9,086 nucleotides of DNA from CAVPGH01 sp046726955 (GTDB lineage: Bacteria > Acidobacteriota > Vicinamibacteria > Fen-336), in NCBI GenBank assembly GCA_046726955.1, contig JBKPBQ010000109.1, positions 1-9,086 on the forward strand, read 5' to 3'. Numbering within the stretch: position 1 is the first letter of the stretch; every line of letters begins with the position of its first letter. Both the position numbers and the translations under genes were made by a program. The notes beneath the pieces are model-generated. The model was not told the DNA's origin. It was given only the letters and a program-made list of their open reading frames with translations, and searched no databases. Positions 1 to 9,086 of this stretch are shown here, in pieces.

Positions 1-260
1 GGTGTGGCCAGCCAGCGACCCTGCAACCCGCGCACGAGCACCTCGCCGAGGTAGCAGCCGAGGACGAAGAGCGCCTCCGCGGCCTCCTCTCCGGTGAGGC
101 CGTCCTCGCGCAGCGTGTCCACGAGCGCGTCGAGGCTCTCGAGGCTCTTCGCCGAGAAGTCCAGCTCCACGTCGTGCTCTTCGCTCGCCAGGCGCACCGC
201 GAGCTCCGCGTGGTCGGCCGCGGTCTCGGGCGTGGCCGGAAACTTGAGCTCCAGCTTCAC
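1..260 (-). CDS. Hypothetical protein, 5' part only (C-terminus off window)
   Basis: An open frame runs leftward from a GTG at 260-258 to the window edge, giving about 86 residues beginning VKLELKFPATPETAADHAEL. An in-frame TGA lies upstream and no in-frame ATG lies between it and the GTG; a purine-rich AAAGGGCGG sits just ahead, so this start is favoured. The visible part is acidic and soluble-looking, with no signal peptide or membrane segment. Its most distinctive stretch is VELDFSAKSLESLDALVDTL, followed after an acidic linker by LFVLGCYLGEVLVR and a GRW motif. That pattern (a predicted strand, a helix, then a hydrophobic G-x-Y-x-G-E-V helix) recalls small bacterial proteins of unknown function, but I cannot name the family. 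The gene starts only about a dozen bases from the inverted-repeat element at 272-407, so its promoter may lie in or beyond that element. Function unknown. Confidence 0.6.
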   Translation of the reverse strand, partial: MKLELKFPATPETAADHAELAVRLASEEHDVELDFSAKSLESLDALVDTLREDGLTGEEAAEALFVLGCYLGEVLVRGLQGRWLAT

Positions 261-271
261 GCGCCGCCCTT

Positions 272-404
272 TAGCAGGGTGCTGAAGAAGCAGCCTTCAA
301 GAGCCCCGCCCGCTCCAGTTCGATGTCCGTCTGCACTCGCCTGAAACCACTCGCGGAGAGGCATCGGTGTCGCGCGCCGCGCAAGGACACTCTTCAGCAC
401 CCTG

Positions 405-407
<3 letters not shown>
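272..407. mobile_element. MITE-like element with 17-bp perfect terminal inverted repeats
   Basis: The 17 bases at 272-288 (TAGCAGGGTGCTGAAGA) are the exact reverse complement of 391-407 (TCTTCAGCACCCTGCTA). The outermost base pair is T-A and A-T on the two sides, which fits a TA target duplication around a 132-bp element with 15-bp ends. The 102-bp core has no credible ORF. It carries a subterminal hairpin on the left (TGAAG at 283-287, CTTCA at 295-299). The pairing stops abruptly at 289/390 and at 271/408. Small size, perfect ends, no transposase and an intergenic position all fit a non-autonomous transposon relic; the parent family is not identifiable from the sequence alone. The right end overlaps the metH stop codon (TAG, 407-405). 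The alternative is a chance or functional long-range RNA hairpin downstream of metH. Confidence 0.55.
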
Positions 408-4148
<3,741 letters not shown>

Positions 4149-4170
4149 CACGCTAGTCTATCAGTGACGC

Positions 4171-5118
4171 TCAGAGCCCGGCGAAGTCGTCCGTCGCCTG
4201 CACGAGCGCGCTCAGGATGCCCGGCTCCTTTATGCTGTGGCCGGCGTCGGGGACGAGCACGAGCTTCGACTTCGGCCAGCGCTTGTGCAGTTCCCAGGCG
4301 CTCGCCGCCGGGCAGACCACGTCGTAGCGGCCCTGGACGATCACCCCGGGCACGTGGGCGATCTTCGGCACGTCTTCCAGCAGCTGGCCCTCCCGCTCCA
4401 TGAACGCGCCGTGCACGAAGTAGTGGCACTCGATGCGGGCGAAGGCGTCCGCGAAGGTGTCCCCGCCGAAGTGGGCGATGTAGTCCGGATCAGGGAAGAG
4501 CTTGCTCGTCGTCCCCTCCCACACCGACCAGGCCTTCGCGGCCGCCGCGCGCACCGCGGGGTCGGGCGAGGTGAGCCGCCGGTAGTAGGCGCTCATGAGG
4601 TCGCCGCGCTCCACCTCGGGGATCGGCTTCAGGTACTCGTCCCACGCGTCCGGGAAGAGCCAGCTCGCCCCCTCCTGGTAGAACCAGAGGAGCTCCTTCC
4701 GGCGGAGCAGGAAGATCCCCCGGAGGATGAGCGCGGCGCAGCGGTCGGGGTGCTTCTGCGCGTAGGCGAGGGCGAGCGTGCTTCCCCAGCTGCCCCCGAA
4801 GACGACCCACTTGTCCACGCCCAGGTGCTCGCGCAGGCGCTCGATGTCGGCCACGAGGTCCCACGTCGTGTTCTCCCGGAGCTCCGCGTGCGGCGTGCTC
4901 CGGCCGCTCCCCCGCTGGTCGAAGAGCGCCAGGTGCCAGCGCTTGGGGTCGAAGTACCGCCGATAGTCCGCGTCGAGCCCGCCGCCGGGGCCGCCGTGGA
5001 GGAAGACCGCCTTCTTGCCCTTGGGGTTCCCCACCTGCTCGTAGTGCACGCGGTGCAGGTCGGACACCTGCAGGAAGCCCTCGTCGAACGGCTCGATGGG
5101 AGGGTAGAGCTCGCGCAC
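4171..5118 (-). CDS. pip: Proline iminopeptidase (prolyl aminopeptidase, alpha/beta hydrolase, peptidase family S33)
   Basis: Removes N-terminal proline from peptides in the cytoplasm; 315 residues, the normal length for the bacterial monomeric enzyme. The oxyanion-hole motif HGGPGGG is at 41-47, followed by FDQRGSGRS at 66-73, typical of this family. The nucleophile is Ser110 in GGSWGS (family pattern G-x-S-x-G-[ST]). The rest of the triad is Asp266 (GRYD) and His294 (DAGH). The cap region between about 140 and 240 has the family's W-E-G-T and CHYFVHGAF segments. There is no signal peptide. The start is GTG at 5118-5116, abutting the clpA TGA (5121-5119) with no intervening base. There is no Shine-Dalgarno; the preceding mRNA instead reads CCUCCU, so translation probably depends on ribosomes finishing clpA. 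It lies between clpA and metH in one leftward run, consistent with trimming peptides after proteolysis (inference). Confidence 0.94.
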   Translation of the reverse strand: MRELYPPIEPFDEGFLQVSDLHRVHYEQVGNPKGKKAVFLHGGPGGGLDADYRRYFDPKRWHLALFDQRGSGRSTPHAELRENTTWDLVADIERLREHLGVDKWVVFGGSWGSTLALAYAQKHPDRCAALILRGIFLLRRKELLWFYQEGASWLFPDAWDEYLKPIPEVERGDLMSAYYRRLTSPDPAVRAAAAKAWSVWEGTTSKLFPDPDYIAHFGGDTFADAFARIECHYFVHGAFMEREGQLLEDVPKIAHVPGVIVQGRYDVVCPAASAWELHKRWPKSKLVLVPDAGHSIKEPGILSALVQATDDFAGL

Positions 5119-7416
5119 TCAGGAGGACGCGCCGTCGCCCCCGACGGGAGCGGGCGCGGCCGGAGGTCCGGGGCTGGGATCGTAGGTGAAGGTCAGCTTG
5201 TCGGCGTCGAAGCCGATGACCACCGTCCCCCCGTGCTCGAGCTGACCGAAGAGGATCTCGTCGGTGAGGGGATTGCGGACCTCGGTCTGGACCAGCCGGT
5301 TGAGCGGGCGCGCGCCGAACACGGGGTCGAATCCCTTCTTGGCGAGGTGCGTCCGCGCTTCCGGCCGGAGCTCGATCGCGACCTTGCGCTCGCGGAGCTG
5401 GGCCTCGAGCTCGAGGACGAACTTGTCGACGATCGTCTCCATGACCTCGGGCGTGAGAGGCTTGAAGTTCACGATCGCGTCGAGGCGGTTCCGGAACTCC
5501 GGCGTGAAGAGCTTCTCGATCGCCTGCTTGCCTTTCGACTTCGCGTCGCGGGCGTGGTCCCCCGCGAAGCCGATGGACGCCGCGGACATCTCGCGCGACC
5601 CGGCGTTGGACGTCATGATGAGTATGACCTGGCGGAAGTCGGCCTTCCGCCCCGTGTTGTCGGTCAGCGTAGCGTGGTCCATCACCTGGAGAAGGATGTT
5701 CATGAGGTCGGGGTGCGCCTTCTCGATCTCGTCGAGCAGCACCACCGAGTACGGGTGCTGGCGGACCGCGTCCACGAGCAGGCCTCCCTGCTCGAAGCCC
5801 ACGTAGCCTGGCGGCGCTCCGATGAGGCGGGCCACCGCGTGCTTCTCCGCGTACTCGCTCATGTCGTAACGGTGGAACTCGTTGCCGAGGTGCTTCGCGA
5901 GCTGCTTTGCCAGCTCGGTCTTGCCGACGCCCGTCGGACCGGTGAACAGGAACGACCCCGCGGGACGCTCCGGCGGCCCGAGCCCGGCCCGCGCGCGCTT
6001 GATCGCGCCCGCCACCGTCTCCACCGCCTCGTCCTGCCCGTAGACGACGCGCTTCAGGGACTCGGCGAGCGTACGGAGCTTCTCCCGGTCGCTGCTCGAA
6101 GCCTGCGACTCGGGGATGCGCGCCATCCGGGCGACGACGCGCTCCACCTCGGGGACGCCCACGACCCGCCGGCCGTCCTCGGGCGGATTGAGCCGCAGCC
6201 CCGCCCCCGCCTCGTCCAGCACGTCGATCGCGCTGTCGGGCAGGCGCAGGTCGCGGAGGTACCGGCGGGCGAGCCGCGCCGCCGCCTCCAGCGCGTCCTC
6301 GGTGTACGTCACCTGGTGATATTCCTCGTAGCGCGCGCGCAGGCCCGCGAGGATCCTCACGGTGTCGCCCTCGTTCGGCTCGTCCACGTCGATCCGCTGC
6401 ACGCGCCGGGCGAGGGCGCGGTCGCGCTCGACGTGCTTGAACTCCTCGAACGTCGTGGAGCCCATGAGCCGGACCTCGCCCTCGGTGAGGATCGGCTTGA
6501 TGAGGTTGGCGAGGTCCATCGTCCCGCCCGTGGTCGCCCCCGCCCCCACCATCGTGTGCATCTCGTCGATGAAGAGCACGGGCTTCTCGCGCTTCTTGAG
6601 GGCGCGGATCACGGCCTTGAAGCGCTCCTCGAAGTCCCCGCGGTAGCGCGTGCCCGCGAGGAGCGCCCCCGTGTCGAGCGCGAAGACCTCGGCCCCCTTC
6701 AGCACTTCGGGGCAGTCGTCCTGGAGCAGCCGCTGGGCCAGTCCCTCGACGATCGCCGTCTTCCCCACCCCCGGCTCCCCCACGAACACGGGATTGTTCT
6801 TGCGTCGGCGGCACAGCACCTCGAGGGCGCGGCCCATCTCCTTCAGGCGGCCGATCACGGGGTCGAGCTTGCCCTGCCGCGCCCGCTCCGAGAGGTTCGA
6901 GGCGTAGGCGGCCAGCGGATCGCGCGAGCCCGCGCGTCCCTCTTCGCCTTCGCCGCCGGGGGCGAGGTCGGGCTCGCCCTCGGGGTTCTTGCGGATCCCG
7001 TGGGAGATGTAGTTGAGCACGTCGAGCCGGGTGACGCCCTGGGCGGCAAGGAGGTCCACCGCGTGGGAGCGCGGCTCGCGCAGGAGCGCGGCCAGCACGT
7101 CGCCCACGTCGGCCTCCGCTTTGCCCGCGCTCTGCACGTGCACGACCGCCGTCTGCAGCACGCGGCGGAAGGCCACGGTCTGCTGCGGGGCCTTGCGGGA
7201 GCCGGCGGGCAGCCTGTCGAGAGTCTGCTCGAGGAAGGTCTCCAGGTCCTTCTTGAGCTTCAGCACGTCCGCGCCGGCCGCGGTCAGGATGTCCTCGCCG
7301 AGGGGATCGTGGGCCGCCGCGAAGAGGAGGTGCTCCAGCGTGAGGTCGGTGTGCCGGCGGGCGAGGGCCTCGCGGGCCGCCACGTTCAGTACGCGCTCGA
7401 GGGATGCGGTGAACAT
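5119..7416 (-). CDS. clpA: ATP-dependent Clp protease ATP-binding subunit ClpA
   Basis: AAA+ unfoldase that threads substrates into the ClpP peptidase; 765 residues (E. coli ClpA is 758). The N-domain (about 1-140), where ClpS docks, has the Clp-N repeats. AAA module D1 has Walker A GEPGVGKT (213-220) and Walker B VLFIDE (280-285). D2 has Walker A GPTGVGKT (493-500), Walker B VVLLDE (558-563) and sensor-2 GARPLNR (701-707). Between the D2 Walker B and the C-terminal part, Ile615-Gly616-Phe617 sits where the ClpP-docking tripeptide occurs, so it should pair with a ClpP encoded elsewhere. There is no long coiled-coil middle domain, which separates it from ClpB and ClpC, and clpS next door supports ClpA. 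The C-terminus ends in a Pro/Gly/Ala-rich tail (about 747-765). The ATG start lies 7 bases after the clpS stop. AGGAGG at 7434-7429, inside the end of clpS, is 12 bases upstream, a rather long spacing. Confidence 0.97.
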   Translation of the reverse strand: MFTASLERVLNVAAREALARRHTDLTLEHLLFAAAHDPLGEDILTAAGADVLKLKKDLETFLEQTLDRLPAGSRKAPQQTVAFRRVLQTAVVHVQSAGKAEADVGDVLAALLREPRSHAVDLLAAQGVTRLDVLNYISHGIRKNPEGEPDLAPGGEGEEGRAGSRDPLAAYASNLSERARQGKLDPVIGRLKEMGRALEVLCRRRKNNPVFVGEPGVGKTAIVEGLAQRLLQDDCPEVLKGAEVFALDTGALLAGTRYRGDFEERFKAVIRALKKREKPVLFIDEMHTMVGAGATTGGTMDLANLIKPILTEGEVRLMGSTTFEEFKHVERDRALARRVQRIDVDEPNEGDTVRILAGLRARYEEYHQVTYTEDALEAAARLARRYLRDLRLPDSAIDVLDEAGAGLRLNPPEDGRRVVGVPEVERVVARMARIPESQASSSDREKLRTLAESLKRVVYGQDEAVETVAGAIKRARAGLGPPERPAGSFLFTGPTGVGKTELAKQLAKHLGNEFHRYDMSEYAEKHAVARLIGAPPGYVGFEQGGLLVDAVRQHPYSVVLLDEIEKAHPDLMNILLQVMDHATLTDNTGRKADFRQVILIMTSNAGSREMSAASIGFAGDHARDAKSKGKQAIEKLFTPEFRNRLDAIVNFKPLTPEVMETIVDKFVLELEAQLRERKVAIELRPEARTHLAKKGFDPVFGARPLNRLVQTEVRNPLTDEILFGQLEHGGTVVIGFDADKLTFTYDPSPGPPAAPAPVGGDGASS

Positions 7417-7423
7417 CGCCGTA

Positions 7424-7738
7424 TCAGGCCTCCTCGAGCCCGGCGCGGAGGGGAAAGCCTTCCTTGCGGGCCATCTCGTGCACTGTCGTCACCTTGGTCT
7501 CCGCCACCTCATAAGTGTACGCCCCGCAGACCCCGCGTCCACGCCGGTGCACGTCGAGCATGATCCGGAAGGCATCCTCCGTGGGCTTCTGGAAGACCGC
7601 CTCCAGCACGTGTACCACGAACTCCATCGTCGTGTAGTCGTCGTTGTAGAGGACGACGTGGAAGAGCTGGGGGCGTTTCGTGCGCTCCTTCGGCTTCTCG
7701 AGGACCTCGCCGTCCGTCTGGGGACCTTGCTTCGGCAT
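7424..7738 (-). CDS. clpS: ATP-dependent Clp protease adaptor ClpS
   Basis: Small cytoplasmic adaptor that recognises N-degrons (bulky hydrophobic N-terminal residues) and hands them to the ClpA N-domain. It has 104 residues: a flexible charged N-terminal arm (1-24), needed in known ClpS for delivery, then the folded core. The binding-pocket residues are conserved: YNDDYTTMEFV at 31-41 gives Asn32, Asp33, Asp34, Thr36 and Met38, with Met60 and His64 (in MLDVH) completing the pocket. The signature CGAYTYEVAETKV follows at 71-83. Met38 and Met60 match the gatekeeper type of classical proteobacterial ClpS, so Leu, Phe, Tyr and Trp degrons are expected (inference from family). The ATG is preceded by the purine-rich TAGGGGGAG with very short spacing. 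It is the first gene of the clpS-clpA-pip-metH run, so the operon promoter should lie at 7739-7885, but no convincing -35/-10 pair is visible. Confidence 0.97.
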   Translation of the reverse strand: MPKQGPQTDGEVLEKPKERTKRPQLFHVVLYNDDYTTMEFVVHVLEAVFQKPTEDAFRIMLDVHRRGRGVCGAYTYEVAETKVTTVHEMARKEGFPLRAGLEEA

Positions 7739-7825
7739 CTCCCCCTATCTTAGCGAGCCCCGACGCCGTCCTGGCACGTCGAGTGCAAAGGTGCGGCAAC
7801 GGGGGGTGGATGACAACTGCCCGTG

Positions 7826-7841
7826 CCGGACGCGCGTCCGG
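7826..7841. promoter_or_regulatory. Perfect 16-bp palindrome in the clpS / basic-protein divergent intergenic region
   Basis: CCGGACGCGCGTCCGG is its own reverse complement over all 16 bases. It lies in the 147-bp gap between the divergent starts of clpS (7738) and the basic-protein gene (7886), 45 bases before the latter. It could be a dimeric-regulator operator, or a hairpin in the 5' leader of the rightward gene. No matching -35/-10 elements were found, so the role is open. In GC-rich DNA a chance palindrome of this length is uncommon but possible. Confidence 0.4.
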
Positions 7842-7885
7842 TCGGCTGGAAGTATCTACAAACAACCCTCGAAAGACGGAACGAC

Positions 7886-8494
7886 ATGAGCAAGACCAAG
7901 AGCAACGTCCACCCCGCCCACTACAAGGTGGCGGGCCGGGAGCGCCAGGGTGAGGAAGTGCTGCACGCCATGAACAAGGCCCTGCTCGCGCAGAGCCGGG
8001 CCGAGTACTCGCGCCCCAGGCAGACGCCGTGGCCCGTACCGCAGGAGGGACGCATGCCGGAAGAAGAAACCCTCGAACGCGCCAAGCAGGACGAGGCGGA
8101 GGGCAAGTCCCCCTCGACGCAGGCGGGCGAGTTCGTACGCGAGGAAATGCACCATATCCGCGAGGGCAAGCACGGAGCGCGGTCGACCAAGCAGGCGATT
8201 GCCATCGGACTCTCGAAGGCCCGACGTGCCGGGGTGAAGCTCGGGGCGCCCACTCAGGGCTCGAAGCGCACGCGGCAGCAGGCGGCGCGCGACACGGCCA
8301 AGGGCCGGAACCCCGGTCGCCGGCCGTCCGCGAAGCGGTCGCGGGCCACCCGCGGCGCGCTCCGCCGGGAAGGACGCTCCGCTGCTTCGCGAAGCGCCCT
8401 GGCCCGCCAGGCACGGTCCAGCGCGCGGCGGCGGTCGGCGCGGCAGCGCTCCGCGTCCGCGCGCAAGGCAGCGAGGACGCGCGCCCGGCGCTGA
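7886..8494 (+). CDS. DUF6496-like small basic protein with Arg/Ala/Ser-rich tail
   Basis: A 202-residue, very basic, soluble protein of unknown function. Three parts are visible. Residues 1-56 are a short module starting MSKTKSNVHPAHYKVAGRER. Residues 57 to about 125 match, by recall, the DUF6496 pattern: MPEEETLERAKQDEAEGK, STQAGEFVREEMHHIREGKH, then GARSTKQAIAIGLSKARRAG. Residues 141-202 are a disordered tail with 22 Arg, 15 Ala and 10 Ser out of 62, resembling histone-H1-like or protamine-like tails and suggesting nucleic-acid binding (inference). The frame is open upstream to a GTG at 7823, but that start would put coding sequence through the 16-bp palindrome. I chose ATG 7886 because MSKTKSNV looks like a natural N-terminus; its upstream AAGACGGA is only a weak Shine-Dalgarno. 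A much stronger one lies inside the gene, ahead of Met57 (see 8043-8048). It is divergent from clpS and convergent with the VOC gene. Confidence 0.8.
   Translation: MSKTKSNVHPAHYKVAGRERQGEEVLHAMNKALLAQSRAEYSRPRQTPWPVPQEGRMPEEETLERAKQDEAEGKSPSTQAGEFVREEMHHIREGKHGARSTKQAIAIGLSKARRAGVKLGAPTQGSKRTRQQAARDTAKGRNPGRRPSAKRSRATRGALRREGRSAASRSALARQARSSARRRSARQRSASARKAARTRARR
8043..8048 (+). promoter_or_regulatory. Internal Shine-Dalgarno before in-frame ATG 8054
   Basis: AGGAGG at 8043-8048 lies five bases before an ATG at 8054, in frame with the gene starting at 7886. Initiation there would give a 146-residue protein comprising exactly the DUF6496-like module and the Arg-rich tail. It is a much better site than that of the annotated upstream start. 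It may mark a second translation start, the true start, or the remnant of a separate downstream gene fused to an upstream small ORF. Confidence 0.5.
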
Positions 8495-8500
8495 CCACGA

Positions 8501-8522
8501 GCGGGGGAGGCGACTCCCCCGC
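8501..8522. terminator. Strong hairpin between convergent genes (possible bidirectional terminator without U-tract)
   Basis: GCGGGGGAG (8501-8509) pairs perfectly with CTCCCCCGC (8514-8522) around a GCGA loop, a GNRA-type tetraloop on the + strand. It begins six bases after the stop of the rightward basic-protein gene and lies 32 bases beyond the stop of the leftward VOC gene, so it could serve both. No T-run follows on either strand, so it is not a textbook intrinsic terminator; it may act as an mRNA 3'-end stabiliser or as a hairpin-only terminator in a GC-rich genome. Confidence 0.55.
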
Positions 8523-8554
8523 CCTGAACTTGCGAAGACCGCGCCGGCGGCACG

Positions 8555-8929
8555 TCACATGTTGACGATGCTGTGGATGTTCCCGTCGGGGTCTTTGAAC
8601 CACGCCGCGCGGATGCGCCCCATCACGTGCACGTCGCCTTCGTGCTTCGCGTCCGGAAAGTCGTACCGCTCGAAGCGCACGCCCCGCGCCTTCAGCTCCT
8701 TGACGGTGCCGTCCACGTCGCCCACCGACCACGTGGCGGCCGTGGCCTGATTCGTCCCGGCGAACTGCGACCGGTAGACGAGCAGACGAGACCCGCCCGT
8801 CTTGTACACGACCGCCTCGTCATTCTCCTCGTTGGCGCGGCTCAAGCCGAGCGTTCCCTCGTAGAACCTGCGGGCTCCGTCCAGGTCCTTGACTGCGATC
8901 GTCGCGGTCGCTTCGTGTGTGCCGAGCAT
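8555..8929 (-). CDS. VOC superfamily (glyoxalase / bleomycin-resistance fold) protein
   Basis: A 124-residue single-unit vicinal-oxygen-chelate protein made of two beta-alpha-beta-beta-beta repeats. Repeat one has IAVKDLDGARRFYEGTLGL (11-29); repeat two starts near WSVGDVDGTVKELKARGV (67-84) and ends AWFKDPDGNIHSIV (109-122). Such proteins usually form dimers and act either as metal-dependent lyases, isomerases or dioxygenases, or as small-molecule binders. The positions that carry His or Glu ligands in glyoxalase I appear by eye to be Thr8, Ala64 and Ser120, so classical metal-dependent glyoxalase I activity is unlikely; the ligand is unknown. Start: ATG 8929-8927 is preceded by GGAGG (8939-8935) at five bases. 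A TTG 18 bases further upstream keeps the frame open but would place the Shine-Dalgarno inside the gene, so I reject it. It appears monocistronic and converges on the basic-protein gene. Confidence 0.87.
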   Translation of the reverse strand: MLGTHEATATIAVKDLDGARRFYEGTLGLSRANEENDEAVVYKTGGSRLLVYRSQFAGTNQATAATWSVGDVDGTVKELKARGVRFERYDFPDAKHEGDVHVMGRIRAAWFKDPDGNIHSIVNM

Positions 8930-8934
8930 AGACA

Positions 8935-8939
8935 CCTCC
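8935..8939 (-). promoter_or_regulatory. Shine-Dalgarno of the VOC gene (decides the start)
   Basis: Read leftward, CGGAGGTGTCTATG places GGAGG five bases before the ATG at 8929. This is among the best-placed ribosome-binding sites in the window and settles the start against the more upstream in-frame TTG at 8947. Confidence 0.7.
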
Positions 8940-9086
8940 GTCCGCAAACGTGCAAGCTCCTTGCCCCGACGCGGCCCGCAACCGCTGCCAACACGTCAAT
9001 TTGCTCCGCGGGGCCTCGGCGGAGAACATGTAGGGCCAGCCTCGAGAGCACGTGTCCTCCTCTGTGCAAGCCCGCAGGTCCTGGAT

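Noticed and set aside
4152..4170. Possible cobalamin or AdoMet riboswitch before metH
   Set aside because: Only about 20 non-coding bases separate pip and metH, far too few for either element.
4490..6814. 774-codon open frame on the - strand, overlapping pip and clpA in another frame
   Set aside because: Arg/Gly/Pro-rich frame shadow; clpA and pip are the real readings.
4237..7563. 1108-codon open frame on the + strand, antisense to pip and clpA
   Set aside because: Its product is rich in Arg, His, Val, Leu, Glu and Asp with no domain, as expected for the antisense of GC-rich codons. The opposite strand encodes clear Pip and ClpA with intact motifs.
7810..7815. ATGACA as a -35 box for the basic-protein gene
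   Set aside because: No -10-like hexamer lies 16-18 bases downstream; TATCTA at 7853 is too far away and a poor match.
7509..8732. 407-codon open frame on the - strand spanning clpS, the basic-protein gene and the VOC gene
   Set aside because: It crosses three supported genes and an intergenic hairpin, and its product is low-complexity.
8972..8985. Sigma-54-like TGGCA/TTGC pattern on the - strand upstream of the VOC gene
   Set aside because: The spacing between the two elements is too short by about two bases and the first element is imperfect.
9004..9024. Six-bp stem (CTCCGC / GCGGAG) with a nine-base loop near the right end
   Set aside because: Short stem in very GC-rich DNA, no T-run and no gene end next to it; most likely chance.

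Overview
The window is a GC-rich bacterial chromosomal segment (roughly two thirds or more G+C by eye, strongly G/C-ending codons). It is dominated by housekeeping genes and carries one small mobile-element-like relic. A full-length B12-dependent methionine synthase and a ClpS/ClpA pair suggest a proteobacterium-like or Myxococcota/deltaproteobacterium-like soil organism. That placement is an inference; there is no rRNA or other marker here to fix the taxon.

Layout, left to right. Positions 1-260 hold the 5' part of an unrecognised leftward gene that runs off the window. Positions 272-407 are a MITE-like element: two perfect 17-bp inverted repeats around a 102-bp core, bounded by TA. Its right end provides the stop codon of metH. 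Then comes a tight leftward run, in transcription order clpS (7738-7424), clpA (7416-5119), pip (5118-4171) and metH (4148-405). The gaps are 7, 0 and about 20 bases, so this reads as one operon. ClpS delivers N-degron substrates to the ClpA unfoldase (ClpP is not in the window). Proline iminopeptidase trims N-terminal proline from peptides, and MetH remakes methionine from homocysteine. A shared theme of protein turnover and amino-acid recycling is plausible but inferred.

Right of clpS, a 147-bp divergent intergenic region holds a perfect 16-bp palindrome. It leads to a rightward gene (7886-8494) for a small basic protein: a short N-terminal module, a DUF6496-like module and an arginine-rich tail. 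Inside this gene a perfect AGGAGG precedes an in-frame ATG exactly where the DUF6496-like module begins, so two products may be made. A GNRA-loop hairpin (8501-8522) separates it from a convergent leftward VOC/glyoxalase-fold gene (8929-8555). The last 157 bases (8930-9086) hold that gene's ribosome-binding site and no other gene I can support.

I see no tRNA, rRNA, CRISPR array, transposase or prophage. The very long open frames antisense to metH and clpA are GC-bias shadows. I do not see a clear new multi-gene system. The best candidates for something undescribed are the small inverted-repeat element and the dual-start basic-protein gene.
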